DNA of 64,000 nt, taken from assembly GCA_965214955.1 (NCBI GenBank), contig CBDCCU010000009.1, positions 62,001 through 126,000 of the forward strand, written 5' to 3'. Below the pieces are notes generated by a model, which had not been told where the DNA came from, searched no databases, and was given only the letters and a program-made list of their open reading frames with translations. This DNA comes from Aliikangiella sp965214955. GTDB taxonomy: Bacteria; Pseudomonadota; Gammaproteobacteria; Enterobacterales; Kangiellaceae. This document shows, piece after piece, positions 43,190 through 52,624 of the stretch. Numbering within the stretch: the stretch's first letter is position 1; each line of letters opens with the position of its first letter. Both the position numbers and the translations under genes were made by a program.

Positions 43190-44564
43190 CTAGAAGAAAG
43201 TTAAATCAACTTGGAAAAGTTGTTCAACGTCGCGGACATATTTTTTATCCACCAAAAATAAAATCACATGATCGTCACTTTGGATCACAATATTATGGTG
43301 GGCAATAATAACTTTGTTATCTCTTACAATAGCAGCAATGCTGGTACCGCGAGGTAGTTCAATATCACCAATGGCTTTGCCAACCACTTTAGAGGTATCT
43401 TCTGTGCCATGGGCAATTGCTTCCATTGCTTCAGCTGCACCACGGCGTAAAGTATATACATTAGCCACATCACCACGGCGAATATGGGTAAGCAAACTGC
43501 TCGTTGTGGTATGTTGTGGTGATACCGCAATATCAATTTCACTGCCTTGCAATAAGTCTACATAAGCGGCTCGATTAATCAGTACCATGGTTTTCTTAGC
43601 GCCTAAACGCTTAGCTAGCATTGCCGACATAATGTTGGCTTCGTCTTTGTTGGTTACCGCGATAAAAACATCCATGTGGTCAATATTTTCGTTAACTAAT
43701 AGATCTTCGTTACTAGCATCACCTTGAAACACCAAAGTATTTTCTAAATCGACGCCTATGTTGTTAGCTTTTTTAGCGTCATATTCAATGAGTTTAACTT
43801 GGTAGTTATCTTCTAGTGATTTAGCCAAACCTTTACCAATGTTTCCGCCACCGGCAATCATAATACGCTTATAGGGGTTTTCTAACTTTTGCAGTTCACC
43901 CATTACTTGCCGAATATGATGGCTTGCAGCAATAAAGAAGACTTCATCATCGGCTTCAATTACCGTATCACCCGTTGGCATAATGGCTTTACCACGCCTA
44001 AAAATCGCCGCAACACGCGTTTCAATATTAGGCATATGATCTTTAAGTGCCGACAAAGCGTTACCAACTAATAGTCCGCCATAATAAGCTCTTACCGCCA
44101 CTAAGCGTACCAAGCCATCAGCAAAATCAACCACTTGTAATGCACCTGGATTTTCAACCAAGCGGCGAATATATTTAACCACCAATTGTTCTGGGCTGAT
44201 TACCACGTCAACGGGTAAGTTTTTAGAATCGAATAACTTTTTTTTCTTGCAAATATTCTGAGCTTCGTACTCGTGCAATTTTGGTCGGTGTATTAAAAAT
44301 AGAATAAGCCACTTGGCAGGCAATCATGTTGGTTTCATCGCTGTTGGTTACCGCAATAACCATATCGGCATCTTCGGCACCGGCTTGGCGTAAAATATGC
44401 GGATGCGCCCCAAAACCAACAATGGTTCTTAGATCGAGCTGATCTTGCAATGAGCGCAAGCGCTTAGGATCAATATCAACCAGTGTAATATCGTTATCTT
44501 CACCCGCTAATGCAACGGCTAAAGTACCACCAACTTGACCTGCACCTAGAATAATTATTTTCAT
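43190..44564 (-). CDS. trkA: TrkA, K+ uptake regulatory protein, reading frame broken by a frameshift
   Basis: The N-terminal 113 residues (MKIIILGAGQVGGTLAVALA to EYLQEKK, start 44564, stop 44223) and the downstream frame (KKKKLFDSKNLPVDV onward to 43190) together make a complete TrkA with two RCK domains (second NAD-binding motif MIAGGGNIGKGLA). The switch is at a run of eight A on the coding strand (44238-44245). Seven or ten A would restore the frame; ten would also restore the E. coli spacing. TrkA gates TrkH. The defect could be a true mutation, slippage-based recovery, or a sequencing error; both halves look well preserved. Confidence 0.8.
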
Positions 44565-44641
44565 ATTTGTCTCTAAAACACGATGACTTTAGAATTTGTA
44601 AGCTTTTTTGATTTTACAGTAGCTTATTCTACTTTAAGATC

Positions 44642-44908
44642 TATACCCGTTCTACTTCAAGATGCTTGTTTCAGTGTTCAGCCCAAAAAGTTTGAACAAG
44701 GCGCAGCTTGCAGGAAATGGCAAGCCCTTTTCAAAAGCTGTAACGCAGTGCAAGCTTTTTGGCTGAGCACCCGAAGGGCAAGGCAGTAAGCCAACCTCTT
44801 TTTCGTTATCAATGTTTGAATTAGAATGACTAATCTTGCGCATTAATGCCTCAAATAGGATGGCTTACTGACTTGCTGAAATATGCATCTTGAAGTAGAG
44901 CGGGTATA
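44642..44908 (+). repeat. 267-bp palindromic element, copy 3
   Basis: Begins TATACCCGTTCTACTTCAAG and ends CGGGTATA, same orientation as copy 1 and nearly the same sequence. It directly abuts the rsmB stop codon (44909-44911) and separates rsmB from trkA. The only other sequence in the trkA-rsmB gap is 77 bases before trkA. Short open frames inside are not regarded as genes. Confidence 0.88.
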
Positions 44909-46234
44909 TCAGCTAACCAACTTACGCAATGCGCTCAAATAAAATCCATCCATTTGATATTCACCTGGAAATATCTGATAACCAACTTTGGCTTTATTAT
45001 TGAGCTTATCGGCGATTTGCTTCGGTAATTCAATCCATTCATAATCTGTTTGCGCCAATTGCTCGCAAAAACTTAGTAACTGAGATTCATTTTCTTGTTT
45101 AAATATAGAACAAGTTGCATAAACTAAAATGCCATTTGGCTTTAACATTTGCCAAGCTTTAGCAATCATTTGTGCTTGAATTTTAACTAATGCCTTAATA
45201 TCGGTTACTTTTCGGTGAATTTTAATATCGGGATTTCTTCTAATTACCCCAGTTGCCGAGCAAGGCACATCAAGTAAAATACGATCATACTGAGCGTTAA
45301 GCTCTTGGGTGCAACTATCACCTAAAAAATCTGCAACTTTAACTTCACACTCAAATCCCATACGCTGCATGGTTTGAGATATTTTTTTTGCGCGATTTGC
45401 CGAAATTTCTAATGCCGTTACTTTTGCCGTTGGTGCGGCTTGAATAATGTGTCCCGTTTTACCGCCTGGTGCCGCACAAGCATCAAGAATATTAAGGTTT
45501 TCTTCACCTTTAAGCTGCATTAATTCAATCACTAATTGCGGCGAGGCATCTTGTACAGTTACCAGCCCTTGAGCAAATCCAGGTAAAGAAGCTACATCGC
45601 AAGCAGAATCTAAAACAATTCCATTTTCTGCTAATTCATGCTTAGTGGCATTAATATTTTGCTGTTTTAATAAGCTTAAATAATCCGTGGATGATATTTT
45701 GTGCCGATTAACCCGCAATACCATTGGCGCTTGTTGGTTATTTGCCTGCAAAATGGATTGCCAATGGTTTTCCCAGTCGGCTTTAAGCTGTTTAACTATC
45801 CAACCGGGATGAGAAAATTGATACTGAAGTGACTTAGCCAATTGCTCTGCCAGTTCATTTTGTTCGCGCTGATAACGCCGCAAAATGGCGTTAATTAATC
45901 CTTTTGCCCAATCTTTTTTAATTTGCTTGGTTAAACTAACCGATTCAGAAATAGCCGCATGATCAGGCGTAGACATATACTTTAACTGATAAAGCCCTAA
46001 CAAAATGATCCCTAATACATCGTGATCTTTGGTTTTTAGTGGCTTATCTAACAAATTATCAGTCAGGGTTTTTAGTTGATGGAAATAGCGCAATGATCCA
46101 AATAATAAATGCTTTGCATAAGCAATATCTTTAGGCTCAAGATTTTTTGGCGGCACAGACAAAATTTCATTAACTGATCGACCATCAAGCACTTGCAAAA
46201 GCCAGTTAAGAGCAGTTTTACGCGAAGCGGTCAT
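44909..46234 (-). CDS. rsmB: 16S rRNA (cytosine967-C5)-methyltransferase RsmB
   Basis: The 441-residue protein has the N-terminal NusB-like domain (about 1-135) and the methyltransferase core with motif I DACAAPGGKTGHI, catalytic cysteine motifs DVPCSATGVIRRNPD and ATCSIFKQENE. It methylates C967 of 16S rRNA. It follows fmt by 42 bases in a def-fmt-rsmB operon. Its stop is followed at once by the 267-bp element. Confidence 0.96.
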   Translation of the reverse strand: MTASRKTALNWLLQVLDGRSVNEILSVPPKNLEPKDIAYAKHLLFGSLRYFHQLKTLTDNLLDKPLKTKDHDVLGIILLGLYQLKYMSTPDHAAISESVSLTKQIKKDWAKGLINAILRRYQREQNELAEQLAKSLQYQFSHPGWIVKQLKADWENHWQSILQANNQQAPMVLRVNRHKISSTDYLSLLKQQNINATKHELAENGIVLDSACDVASLPGFAQGLVTVQDASPQLVIELMQLKGEENLNILDACAAPGGKTGHIIQAAPTAKVTALEISANRAKKISQTMQRMGFECEVKVADFLGDSCTQELNAQYDRILLDVPCSATGVIRRNPDIKIHRKVTDIKALVKIQAQMIAKAWQMLKPNGILVYATCSIFKQENESQLLSFCEQLAQTDYEWIELPKQIADKLNNKAKVGYQIFPGEYQMDGFYLSALRKLVS

Positions 46235-46276
46235 AACTTGAACCTATTTTTAATCATCAACACTGTTTGTTATCGG

Positions 46277-47260
46277 TTAACCTTTACTGCCTAATATTGG
46301 CAAAGATTCAAACCAACTGGCTTTAGAGTTTAGTAAATCAGCCGCTGACATCGCTTTGGCTCCATCGGCTTGCAAGTGCAATAAACGGATTATTTTGCCA
46401 TCGCCACAAACAACTTGAATGCCATGCTTGTTATATTCAATCACTTGTCCAGCTGTTTCGTTAGATGTACTTGAAGAATCAACTACCTCGGCTTGCCACA
46501 CTCTTAGTCGTTGACCATTCACATAAGTAAAGCACACAGGCCAAGCATTAAAAGCTCTTATTTGGTTTGCAATGGCTTGAGAAGATAAAGACCAATTAAT
46601 TTCTGCTTCTTGCTTGCTAAGTTTATGTGCATAAGTCGCTTGTTGGTCATCTTGCTTATCCCCAAAAAAACTAGGCTCAAAGGTTTCTAAATATTGATTA
46701 ATTGCCAAACCGCCTAAATCAGCTAACTTGTCATGTAGGCTAGAGCCGGTATCTGAATCTAAAATTTCAGTTTCAATGGTTAGCAGTTGATTACCCGTAT
46801 CTAGCCCTTCGTCCATTTGCATAATGGTAATGCCCGTTTTTTTATCACCCGCTTGAATCGCTCTATGGATGGGGGCAGCACCACGCCAGCGCGGTAAAAT
46901 TGAACCATGAATATTGATACAACCATATTGAGGTGTATCTAATACTGCTTTGGGTAATAAAAGTCCGTAAGCAACCACTATCATTAAATCGGCCTTATAG
47001 CTGGCTAATTGCTCAACAGTTGTTTGCTCTTTAAAGTTCAGTGGTTGCTCAACAGGAATACTATTTTCTATCGCTAGTTGTTTAACTGGCCCTGCAATTA
47101 ATTTTTTGCCGCGCCCCGATGGTCTATCGGGTTGACAATACACCGCACAAATTTCATGCCCTTGCTTAAGTAATGCACTAAGTGCTACGGCTGCAAAATC
47201 CGGTGTGCCTGCAAAAATAATTTTCAGCGGCTTATTATTGGCTTTTGATAACGCGCTCAC
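46277..47260 (-). CDS. fmt: Methionyl-tRNA formyltransferase
   Basis: The protein has the Fmt pattern: KIIFAGTPDFAAVALSALL, HGSILPRWRGAAPIHRAIQ (formyl-tetrahydrofolate site), and a C-terminal anticodon-domain with INWSLSSQAIANQIRAFNAWP. It formylates initiator Met-tRNA. No ATG is available; GTG at 47260 is chosen (327 residues), with TTG at 47266 as the alternative. GAGG of the def end is the likely ribosome binding site for both. It is adjacent to def. Confidence 0.93.
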   Translation of the reverse strand: MSALSKANNKPLKIIFAGTPDFAAVALSALLKQGHEICAVYCQPDRPSGRGKKLIAGPVKQLAIENSIPVEQPLNFKEQTTVEQLASYKADLMIVVAYGLLLPKAVLDTPQYGCINIHGSILPRWRGAAPIHRAIQAGDKKTGITIMQMDEGLDTGNQLLTIETEILDSDTGSSLHDKLADLGGLAINQYLETFEPSFFGDKQDDQQATYAHKLSKQEAEINWSLSSQAIANQIRAFNAWPVCFTYVNGQRLRVWQAEVVDSSSTSNETAGQVIEYNKHGIQVVCGDGKIIRLLHLQADGAKAMSAADLLNSKASWFESLPILGSKG

Positions 47261-47266
47261 TACCAA

Positions 47267-47776
47267 TTAACCTCTTTTTTTGGCTTTCATTTCTTTTTCG
47301 AGCTTTTTACGAATTCTTTCTCTTTTTAATGGCGATAAATAATCAACAAATAACTTGCCCTGAATATGATCAAATTCATGCTGAATGCAAACCGCAAGCA
47401 ATCCGTCAGCATCGAGAGTAAACTCATTGCCGTCTCTATCAAGGGCTTTAATGGTTACTTCATCGGCACGTTCAACTTTGGCATAAACACCTGGAAATGA
47501 TAAACAGCCTTCTTCCATTTGCTCAACCCCACGCTTTTCAACGAATTCAGGGTTAATAAATACTAACGGTTCGGATTTATCTTCGGAAACATCAATCACA
47601 AATAACTGCTTATGAATGTTTACCTGGGCACCTGCCAGCCCAATACCTGGTGCGTCGTACATGGTTGCAAACATATTGTCGATTTCAGTTTGCAAGGCAT
47701 CATTAAATTCACTAATAGGCTGTGCTTTAGTTCGTAATCTTTGGTCAGGATATTCAAGAATTTCTAATATAGGCAT
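47267..47776 (-). CDS. def: Peptide deformylase
   Basis: The protein of 169 residues has all three motifs: GIGLAGAQVN, EEGCLSFPG and QHEFDH (metal ligands Cys and two His). It removes the N-formyl group from new proteins. Start 47776 (MPILEILEYPDQRL) matches the family start; the extra five residues from 47791 are not supported. It heads the def-fmt-rsmB operon and is divergent from the LysM gene. Confidence 0.96.
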   Translation of the reverse strand: MPILEILEYPDQRLRTKAQPISEFNDALQTEIDNMFATMYDAPGIGLAGAQVNIHKQLFVIDVSEDKSEPLVFINPEFVEKRGVEQMEEGCLSFPGVYAKVERADEVTIKALDRDGNEFTLDADGLLAVCIQHEFDHIQGKLFVDYLSPLKRERIRKKLEKEMKAKKRG

Positions 47777-47956
47777 AAGTCTGTGACACAAGTTCTAGTA
47801 ATTTCGTAAGTAATACTGCTAAGATAATGATCATACTGGAAAATTTAATCCGAATATACCATTTTAACAAACTGGTCAATTGCTATTATTTTAGGCTAAA
47901 ATGACTAATAAAGAAGCCACATATTAAACGCTTCTGAATAATCAAGGGAAAATGCA

Positions 47957-49051
47957 ATGAAAAAACTCACCATTGGTATTCTTTCAGCCATATTAAGCTT
48001 TGCCAGCTGGACTGCAAGTGCCGCCGAGCTAAAACAAAATCATCCCGAATTTCATGTGGTTCAGCCAGGTGATACATTATGGGACATTTCAGCAATGTTT
48101 TTAGACACGCCTTGGCTCTGGCCAGAAATTTGGCATGTTAATAATCAAGTTGATAACCCCCACTTAATTTTTCCTGGCGATATTATCTCTTTGGTTTATA
48201 TTGATGGTCAGCCTAGAATTACCAAAAACATGCTTCCCAATGGCACCATCAAACTTAGACCATCTGCACGCGAACTAAGCGCTGATGAAGCCATTACTAC
48301 TATTCCATTAGATGCAATTGCTCCTTTTTTAACTTCGGCACAAGTTGTATCAGAATCACAGCTTGACGATGCACCTTATGTAGTTGGTGGTGATAGTGGT
48401 CGATTACTTAATGCCACCAATAACAAAGTTTATGTTCGTGGTATTTTAGATCCAAGCGCACAAAAATATACTTTTTTCCGTAAAGGTCGTCCTTATATCG
48501 ACCCAATAACCAATGAACTATTAGGTATTGAAGCCATTCATATTGCCGAGGGCTTAAAAGAGCAAAGTGGCGATCCTAGTGTTATGCGCCTAAAAAAGTC
48601 AGTCATTGAACTAAGAAATGGTGACAGAGCGTGGCCTACTAATGATGAGCAATTACGACCGGTTTATTTTCCTCGCTCACCCAAAAGTTTTGAAGGTGGT
48701 CAAATTATTTCGGTTTATGGTGGTGTAGAGCAAATTGGTCAATACGATATTGTTGTGATTAACAGAGGCGAAAGAGAAAGCATGGAAGTAGGGCATGTGC
48801 TCTCAATTTATCAAAAAGGTGCAACTATTGTTGATAATATTGCAACTCAAAGGCGAAAAGATGACGAGTCTATAAGTAGTATGGACAAGTTTAAAGACGC
48901 AATTACAGGAACTAAACAAACCGTAACTTTGCCAGATGAGCTAGCTGGCCGACTAATGATTTTTAGAACCTTCGAAAAAGTAAGCCTAGGTTTAGTGCTA
49001 AAGGCAGAGCGTACCATTCATATTTTAGACAAGGTAAAAATGCCTGAATAA
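47957..49051 (+). CDS. LysM-domain secreted protein
   Basis: The 364-residue protein has a signal peptide (about 1-22) and one LysM domain (about 31-80: FHVVQPGDTLWDISAMFLDTPW, ending FPGDIISLVY), then a long region without a recognised domain. It probably binds peptidoglycan in the periplasm. This family commonly precedes dprA, as here (54-base gap), and lies divergent from def. Confidence 0.9.
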   Translation: MKKLTIGILSAILSFASWTASAAELKQNHPEFHVVQPGDTLWDISAMFLDTPWLWPEIWHVNNQVDNPHLIFPGDIISLVYIDGQPRITKNMLPNGTIKLRPSARELSADEAITTIPLDAIAPFLTSAQVVSESQLDDAPYVVGGDSGRLLNATNNKVYVRGILDPSAQKYTFFRKGRPYIDPITNELLGIEAIHIAEGLKEQSGDPSVMRLKKSVIELRNGDRAWPTNDEQLRPVYFPRSPKSFEGGQIISVYGGVEQIGQYDIVVINRGERESMEVGHVLSIYQKGATIVDNIATQRRKDDESISSMDKFKDAITGTKQTVTLPDELAGRLMIFRTFEKVSLGLVLKAERTIHILDKVKMPE

Positions 49052-49105
49052 CATTGCTCAATACGAAAGCAAAAACCTAGGATCAAAAAACATAGGACAG
49101 TCAAA

Positions 49106-50236
49106 TTGCAAGGATCGCAATCGTTAAAAAGCAATGAGGAAGCAATCTTTCTCATTGCACTACTCTCCATCAAAGGGCTTGGCAGCGCTACTGCTCGCAA
49201 AATTATTCAGTCTCTTGGTAGTGCCAAAAACTTTTTTAACACTTCAACCAAACAGTTAGCCCAATTAAAGCTAAAGCCTTCAATCATTAATGCACAACAA
49301 AAACTAAGCAAAACAAATTTGCATGAACTAAATAGTGTGATTGCTTGCTTAAAATGGCTTCAAAAAGAAAATAATCGGCACATAATTACCTTACAAAACC
49401 CTTATTACCCTTTATTACTCAAACAAATTTCAAACCCGCCAGCACTATTATTTGCCCAAGGCAGTCTCGATCTACTCGCTACTCCGCAAATTGCCGTGGT
49501 TGGTACTCGAAGCCCAACAGCAAGCGGCTTAACTAACACACAACAATTTTGTCAATCTTTGGTTGAGTCGGGCTTTACTATTACCAGCGGATTAGCTGTC
49601 GGTGTAGACGGAGAAGCTCATCGTTCGGCATTAGCTGTAGGAGGAAATACCATAGCAGTTATGGGAACAGGGCCTGATCGAGTATATCCTGCTCACCACC
49701 GAGAATTAGCGCATCAAATTGCTGAAAAAGGATTACTACTCAGTGAACGATTACCCAACACACCTTTTGATGCTGGTGCATTTCCACAAAGAAACCGCAT
49801 TATTGCTGGTCTGTCGCTTGGCACTTTGGTGATCGAAGCCGCAGAAAAAAGTGGCACTTTAATTACCGCCAATTTATCGGTTGAAAATGGTCGCGAAGTT
49901 TATGCTATTCCTGGTTCAATTCATAATGCTAAAAGCAAAGGCTGTCATAAGCTCATTAAGCAAGGGGCAAAGCTGGTAGAAAGCCTTGAAGATATTATTG
50001 AAGATCTACCATATAACGCAAAAATGGGGGTAAATGCGGTTAATGTTAAAGATGATCGAGATAAACTCAATGAACAAGATACTCAATTTTTAAATTATAT
50101 CGACTACGAAATTACCTCAATTGACACGATAGTTAATCGTAGCCAATTGACAGTAGACACAGTCACCAATAAACTACTAAACTTAGAACTACAAGGCTGG
50201 GTGATCAATAGTGCTGGCGGCTATATTCGCCAGTAA
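49106..50236 (+). CDS. dprA: DNA-processing protein DprA
   Basis: The 376-residue protein has the DprA core: helix-hairpin-like start (LLSIKGLGSATARKIIQSLG), Rossmann-like domain with VVGTRSPTASG, SGLAVGVDGEAHRSAL, MGTGPDRVYP, PQRNRIIAGLS, and a C-terminal winged helix (about 310-376). It protects incoming single-stranded DNA and loads RecA in transformation. The start is TTG at 49106. It forms part of the lysM-dprA-smg cluster. Confidence 0.94.
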   Translation: MQGSQSLKSNEEAIFLIALLSIKGLGSATARKIIQSLGSAKNFFNTSTKQLAQLKLKPSIINAQQKLSKTNLHELNSVIACLKWLQKENNRHIITLQNPYYPLLLKQISNPPALLFAQGSLDLLATPQIAVVGTRSPTASGLTNTQQFCQSLVESGFTITSGLAVGVDGEAHRSALAVGGNTIAVMGTGPDRVYPAHHRELAHQIAEKGLLLSERLPNTPFDAGAFPQRNRIIAGLSLGTLVIEAAEKSGTLITANLSVENGREVYAIPGSIHNAKSKGCHKLIKQGAKLVESLEDIIEDLPYNAKMGVNAVNVKDDRDKLNEQDTQFLNYIDYEITSIDTIVNRSQLTVDTVTNKLLNLELQGWVINSAGGYIRQ

Positions 50237-50313
50237 GATCGACAATCAGCTAACTAATACCTATTTTTTTACGGGTACCTAACTTTAAGAGTACCACTTT
50301 TACGGGGATCATC

Positions 50314-50781
50314 ATGAAGGCGGGAGTATTAGACGTACTGCTTTATATCTTTGAAAGATTTCAAGATGATGAATTTGTGCCTGTAGAAAAAGCAGAACAG
50401 CTGGTTGATGAGCTTGAAGAGGTTGGCTTTAAAACTATTGAAATTGATTCTGCACTTGGCTGGCTAGATGGGCTTCTCGACACAAGCTCTGAACAATTTG
50501 CTCCCATTCAAAGCGCTCAGCAAAACACGCGCATTTATCACCCTTACGAAAACCACTTCCTTTGCGTTGAATGCCGAGGTTTTTTATACTTTCTTGAACA
50601 AGTGGGTGTGCTCGATATTCACAGTCGTGAAGCCGTTATAGACAGAGTAATGGCGTTAGAGATAGATCAACCCATCGATCTTGATCAACTTAAATGGGTT
50701 GTAATGATGGTGTTATTTAACTTACCCGACCGACTCGGCGAAGCTGTTTGGTTAGAAAATATGGACGCTTGCTTCCATTAA
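50314..50781 (+). CDS. smg: Smg/DUF494-family protein
   Basis: The 155-residue protein matches Smg: MKAGVLDVLLYIFERFQDDE at the N-terminus and RIYHPYENHFLCVECRGFLYFLEQ, ending with the acidic WVVMMVLFNLPD segment. The function is unknown; the gene is conserved beside dprA in gammaproteobacteria. Confidence 0.93.
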   Translation: MKAGVLDVLLYIFERFQDDEFVPVEKAEQLVDELEEVGFKTIEIDSALGWLDGLLDTSSEQFAPIQSAQQNTRIYHPYENHFLCVECRGFLYFLEQVGVLDIHSREAVIDRVMALEIDQPIDLDQLKWVVMMVLFNLPDRLGEAVWLENMDACFH

Positions 50782-50796
50782 TCTAAACCTTTCTTA

Positions 50797-51693
50797 CTAT
50801 TGATAAACGTTAATATCATCTGGGTTGCGTTTAAAACGCTTATAATTCCACTGATATTGTTCGGGATACTTAACAATCATTGCCTCAATTTGCTTATTCA
50901 TTAAAGCGCAAAACTGCTCTGCATTATTATCATTAGTTTCAAAGCTTGCAGGCTCTATTGTTATTTTAAACTGACCATCATCTTTACGAATACAAGCGCC
51001 AAAACAAAGGTTGGCCCCTGTTTTTTCTACAAATTTATGCACCAAAGTCATCGTGTAGGCTGGCATATCAAAAAATGGTGCAAAAACACCCCCTTCTTTT
51101 TTGGGTACTTGGTCGGGCAATATCATCATCACCCCGCCTTTTTTAAGCGCTCTTAAAAGCCCCATTATTCCTTTACTGTCGGTAGCAAATGGTCTGCCGC
51201 CAAATCGTTTACGCGCATTTAGCATCATGTTATCTAACGCTTGGTAATGAGCAGGTGAATACATTGAAATAGCATCAAAATTAAGCTGCAACCAGTGCCA
51301 AAAATATTCCCAGTTGCCAATATGCGGTACAACAATAATAAGTGGCTGGTTGGCTTGATTGGCATTTTTAATTAACTCATCACCCTTTACTTGATTAACC
51401 GCATTAGCAATAGATTGCCTAGAGCCCACCCAAGCATTAGCCACTTCTTTGGTCATTAGCGCATTATGAGTAATTAGCCCGTTGGCAATTTTTTGTCGTT
51501 TTAAATCATCTAAATGAGGAAAACAAAGCTCAAGATTTCTTTTAACCACTCTGGCATTTCTATTATTTAAAAGTGCTCCTAAATGCCCAAAAAAAACACC
51601 AACACCTTTAATTAACCACCTAGGTAACCAATGCGTTAAATAAATTAACCCAATAATATAACTACCGTTTTTAATGTTTTTTTTGTCTGCCAA
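50797..51693 (-). CDS. LpxL/HtrB-family lipid A acyltransferase-like protein
   Basis: The 298-residue protein has the acyltransferase motif PHIGNWEYF (H-x4-D/E type, near residue 125) and the later MMILPDQVPKKEGGVFAPFFD, as in LpxL/LpxM-type lauroyl/myristoyl transferases. A hydrophobic N-terminal segment anchors it to the inner membrane. It probably adds an acyl chain to lipid A or a related lipid. It is 13 bases downstream of the ion channel gene. Confidence 0.85.
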   Translation of the reverse strand: MADKKNIKNGSYIIGLIYLTHWLPRWLIKGVGVFFGHLGALLNNRNARVVKRNLELCFPHLDDLKRQKIANGLITHNALMTKEVANAWVGSRQSIANAVNQVKGDELIKNANQANQPLIIVVPHIGNWEYFWHWLQLNFDAISMYSPAHYQALDNMMLNARKRFGGRPFATDSKGIMGLLRALKKGGVMMILPDQVPKKEGGVFAPFFDMPAYTMTLVHKFVEKTGANLCFGACIRKDDGQFKITIEPASFETNDNNAEQFCALMNKQIEAMIVKYPEQYQWNYKRFKRNPDDINVYQ

Positions 51694-51706
51694 AATATTC
51701 TCGGTG

Positions 51707-52549
51707 CTAAGGGTTAGATTTATTAGACTTTAGTTCGCTTAGCATTACTTTTAACGACTCTACCTCTTTATGCAAAGCTTCAATTTGCGCGCGGCTTGCA
51801 GGCTCTCCACCTTCGGCGCTTTCGCCATGACTTTGCGCTCGGTGACGCTCATGCTCTTCGCTCATTACCTCAAGAATAGTTCCTACCATCATATTTAAAA
51901 AGATAAATGCGGTTAAAAAGATAAAACTTAAGTAAAACATCCAACTTAGCGGAAACACTTCCATGGTTTCGTACATAACATCGGTCCAGTCTTCAAAGGT
52001 TGCAATTCTAAATAGAGTGAGCATGGCAATAGACACATCACCCCATAATTTAAGGTTTATATCGGCAAATAAAATACTACCAACCGCAGCATAAATATAA
52101 AAAATAACAAACATTAATAAGGCAATATAGCCCATGCGTGGAATAGCTTTGATTAAAGCATTAATGAGTAAGCGAAGTTCAGGAATAATAGAAACTAAAC
52201 GTAATACTCTAAATACCCGTAGCAATCGAGCAAGCAACACGCCAGAACCACCTTGCGGAATTAAACTACCAATCACAATTAAAGTATCAAAGATATTCCA
52301 GCCATTAGAGAAAAACTTTTTCGCGTTGTTTATCGCTAAAAAACGAATCATGATTTCAATGGCAAAAAATACCGTAATTAAAAAATCGGCAGTGCCAAGC
52401 AGGGCATAAAAATCAGGGGATAATTGGTGAGTTCTAGCGCCAATAGATAAAGCCGAAACCACAATGACCAAAATTACCGCAGTTTGAAAGATTTTACTTT
52501 CGTTAATTTTTTCTAATTTTGCGAGAAAACCTTTCCAGAAATCTTTCAT
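51707..52549 (-). CDS. Single-domain voltage-gated sodium-channel-like ion transporter
   Basis: The 280-residue protein from ATG 52549 has a voltage sensor with the S4 arginines R108, R111, R114 and R117. A pore loop carries the filter TFEDWTD (residues 184-190; NaChBac has TLESWAS), followed by an S6 helix and a C-terminal coiled coil (about 253-274). This is the layout of BacNav channels. A longer frame from 52621 has no family support. The two extra acidic residues in the filter could shift ion selectivity toward Ca2+; that is inference. Confidence 0.9.
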   Translation of the reverse strand: MKDFWKGFLAKLEKINESKIFQTAVILVIVVSALSIGARTHQLSPDFYALLGTADFLITVFFAIEIMIRFLAINNAKKFFSNGWNIFDTLIVIGSLIPQGGSGVLLARLLRVFRVLRLVSIIPELRLLINALIKAIPRMGYIALLMFVIFYIYAAVGSILFADINLKLWGDVSIAMLTLFRIATFEDWTDVMYETMEVFPLSWMFYLSFIFLTAFIFLNMMVGTILEVMSEEHERHRAQSHGESAEGGEPASRAQIEALHKEVESLKVMLSELKSNKSNP

Positions 52550-52624
52550 CAACTTAATTATAGATAGCCATAAGAGGAGGGCATAATAATCAAAATTTAA
52601 GACTAGGGAAAGCAATGTCACTGA

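Noticed and set aside
44236..44248. Programmed -1 frameshift of the dnaX type at the trkA A-run.
   Set aside because: A -1 shift leads into a third, unrelated frame; +1 or -2 is needed to reach the conserved TrkA sequence.
44652..44843. 63-residue open frame inside the 267-bp element (and a 68-residue frame on the plus strand at 44583-44789).
   Set aside because: Both are open by chance within a repeated, highly structured element; equivalent frames are not kept in the other copies.
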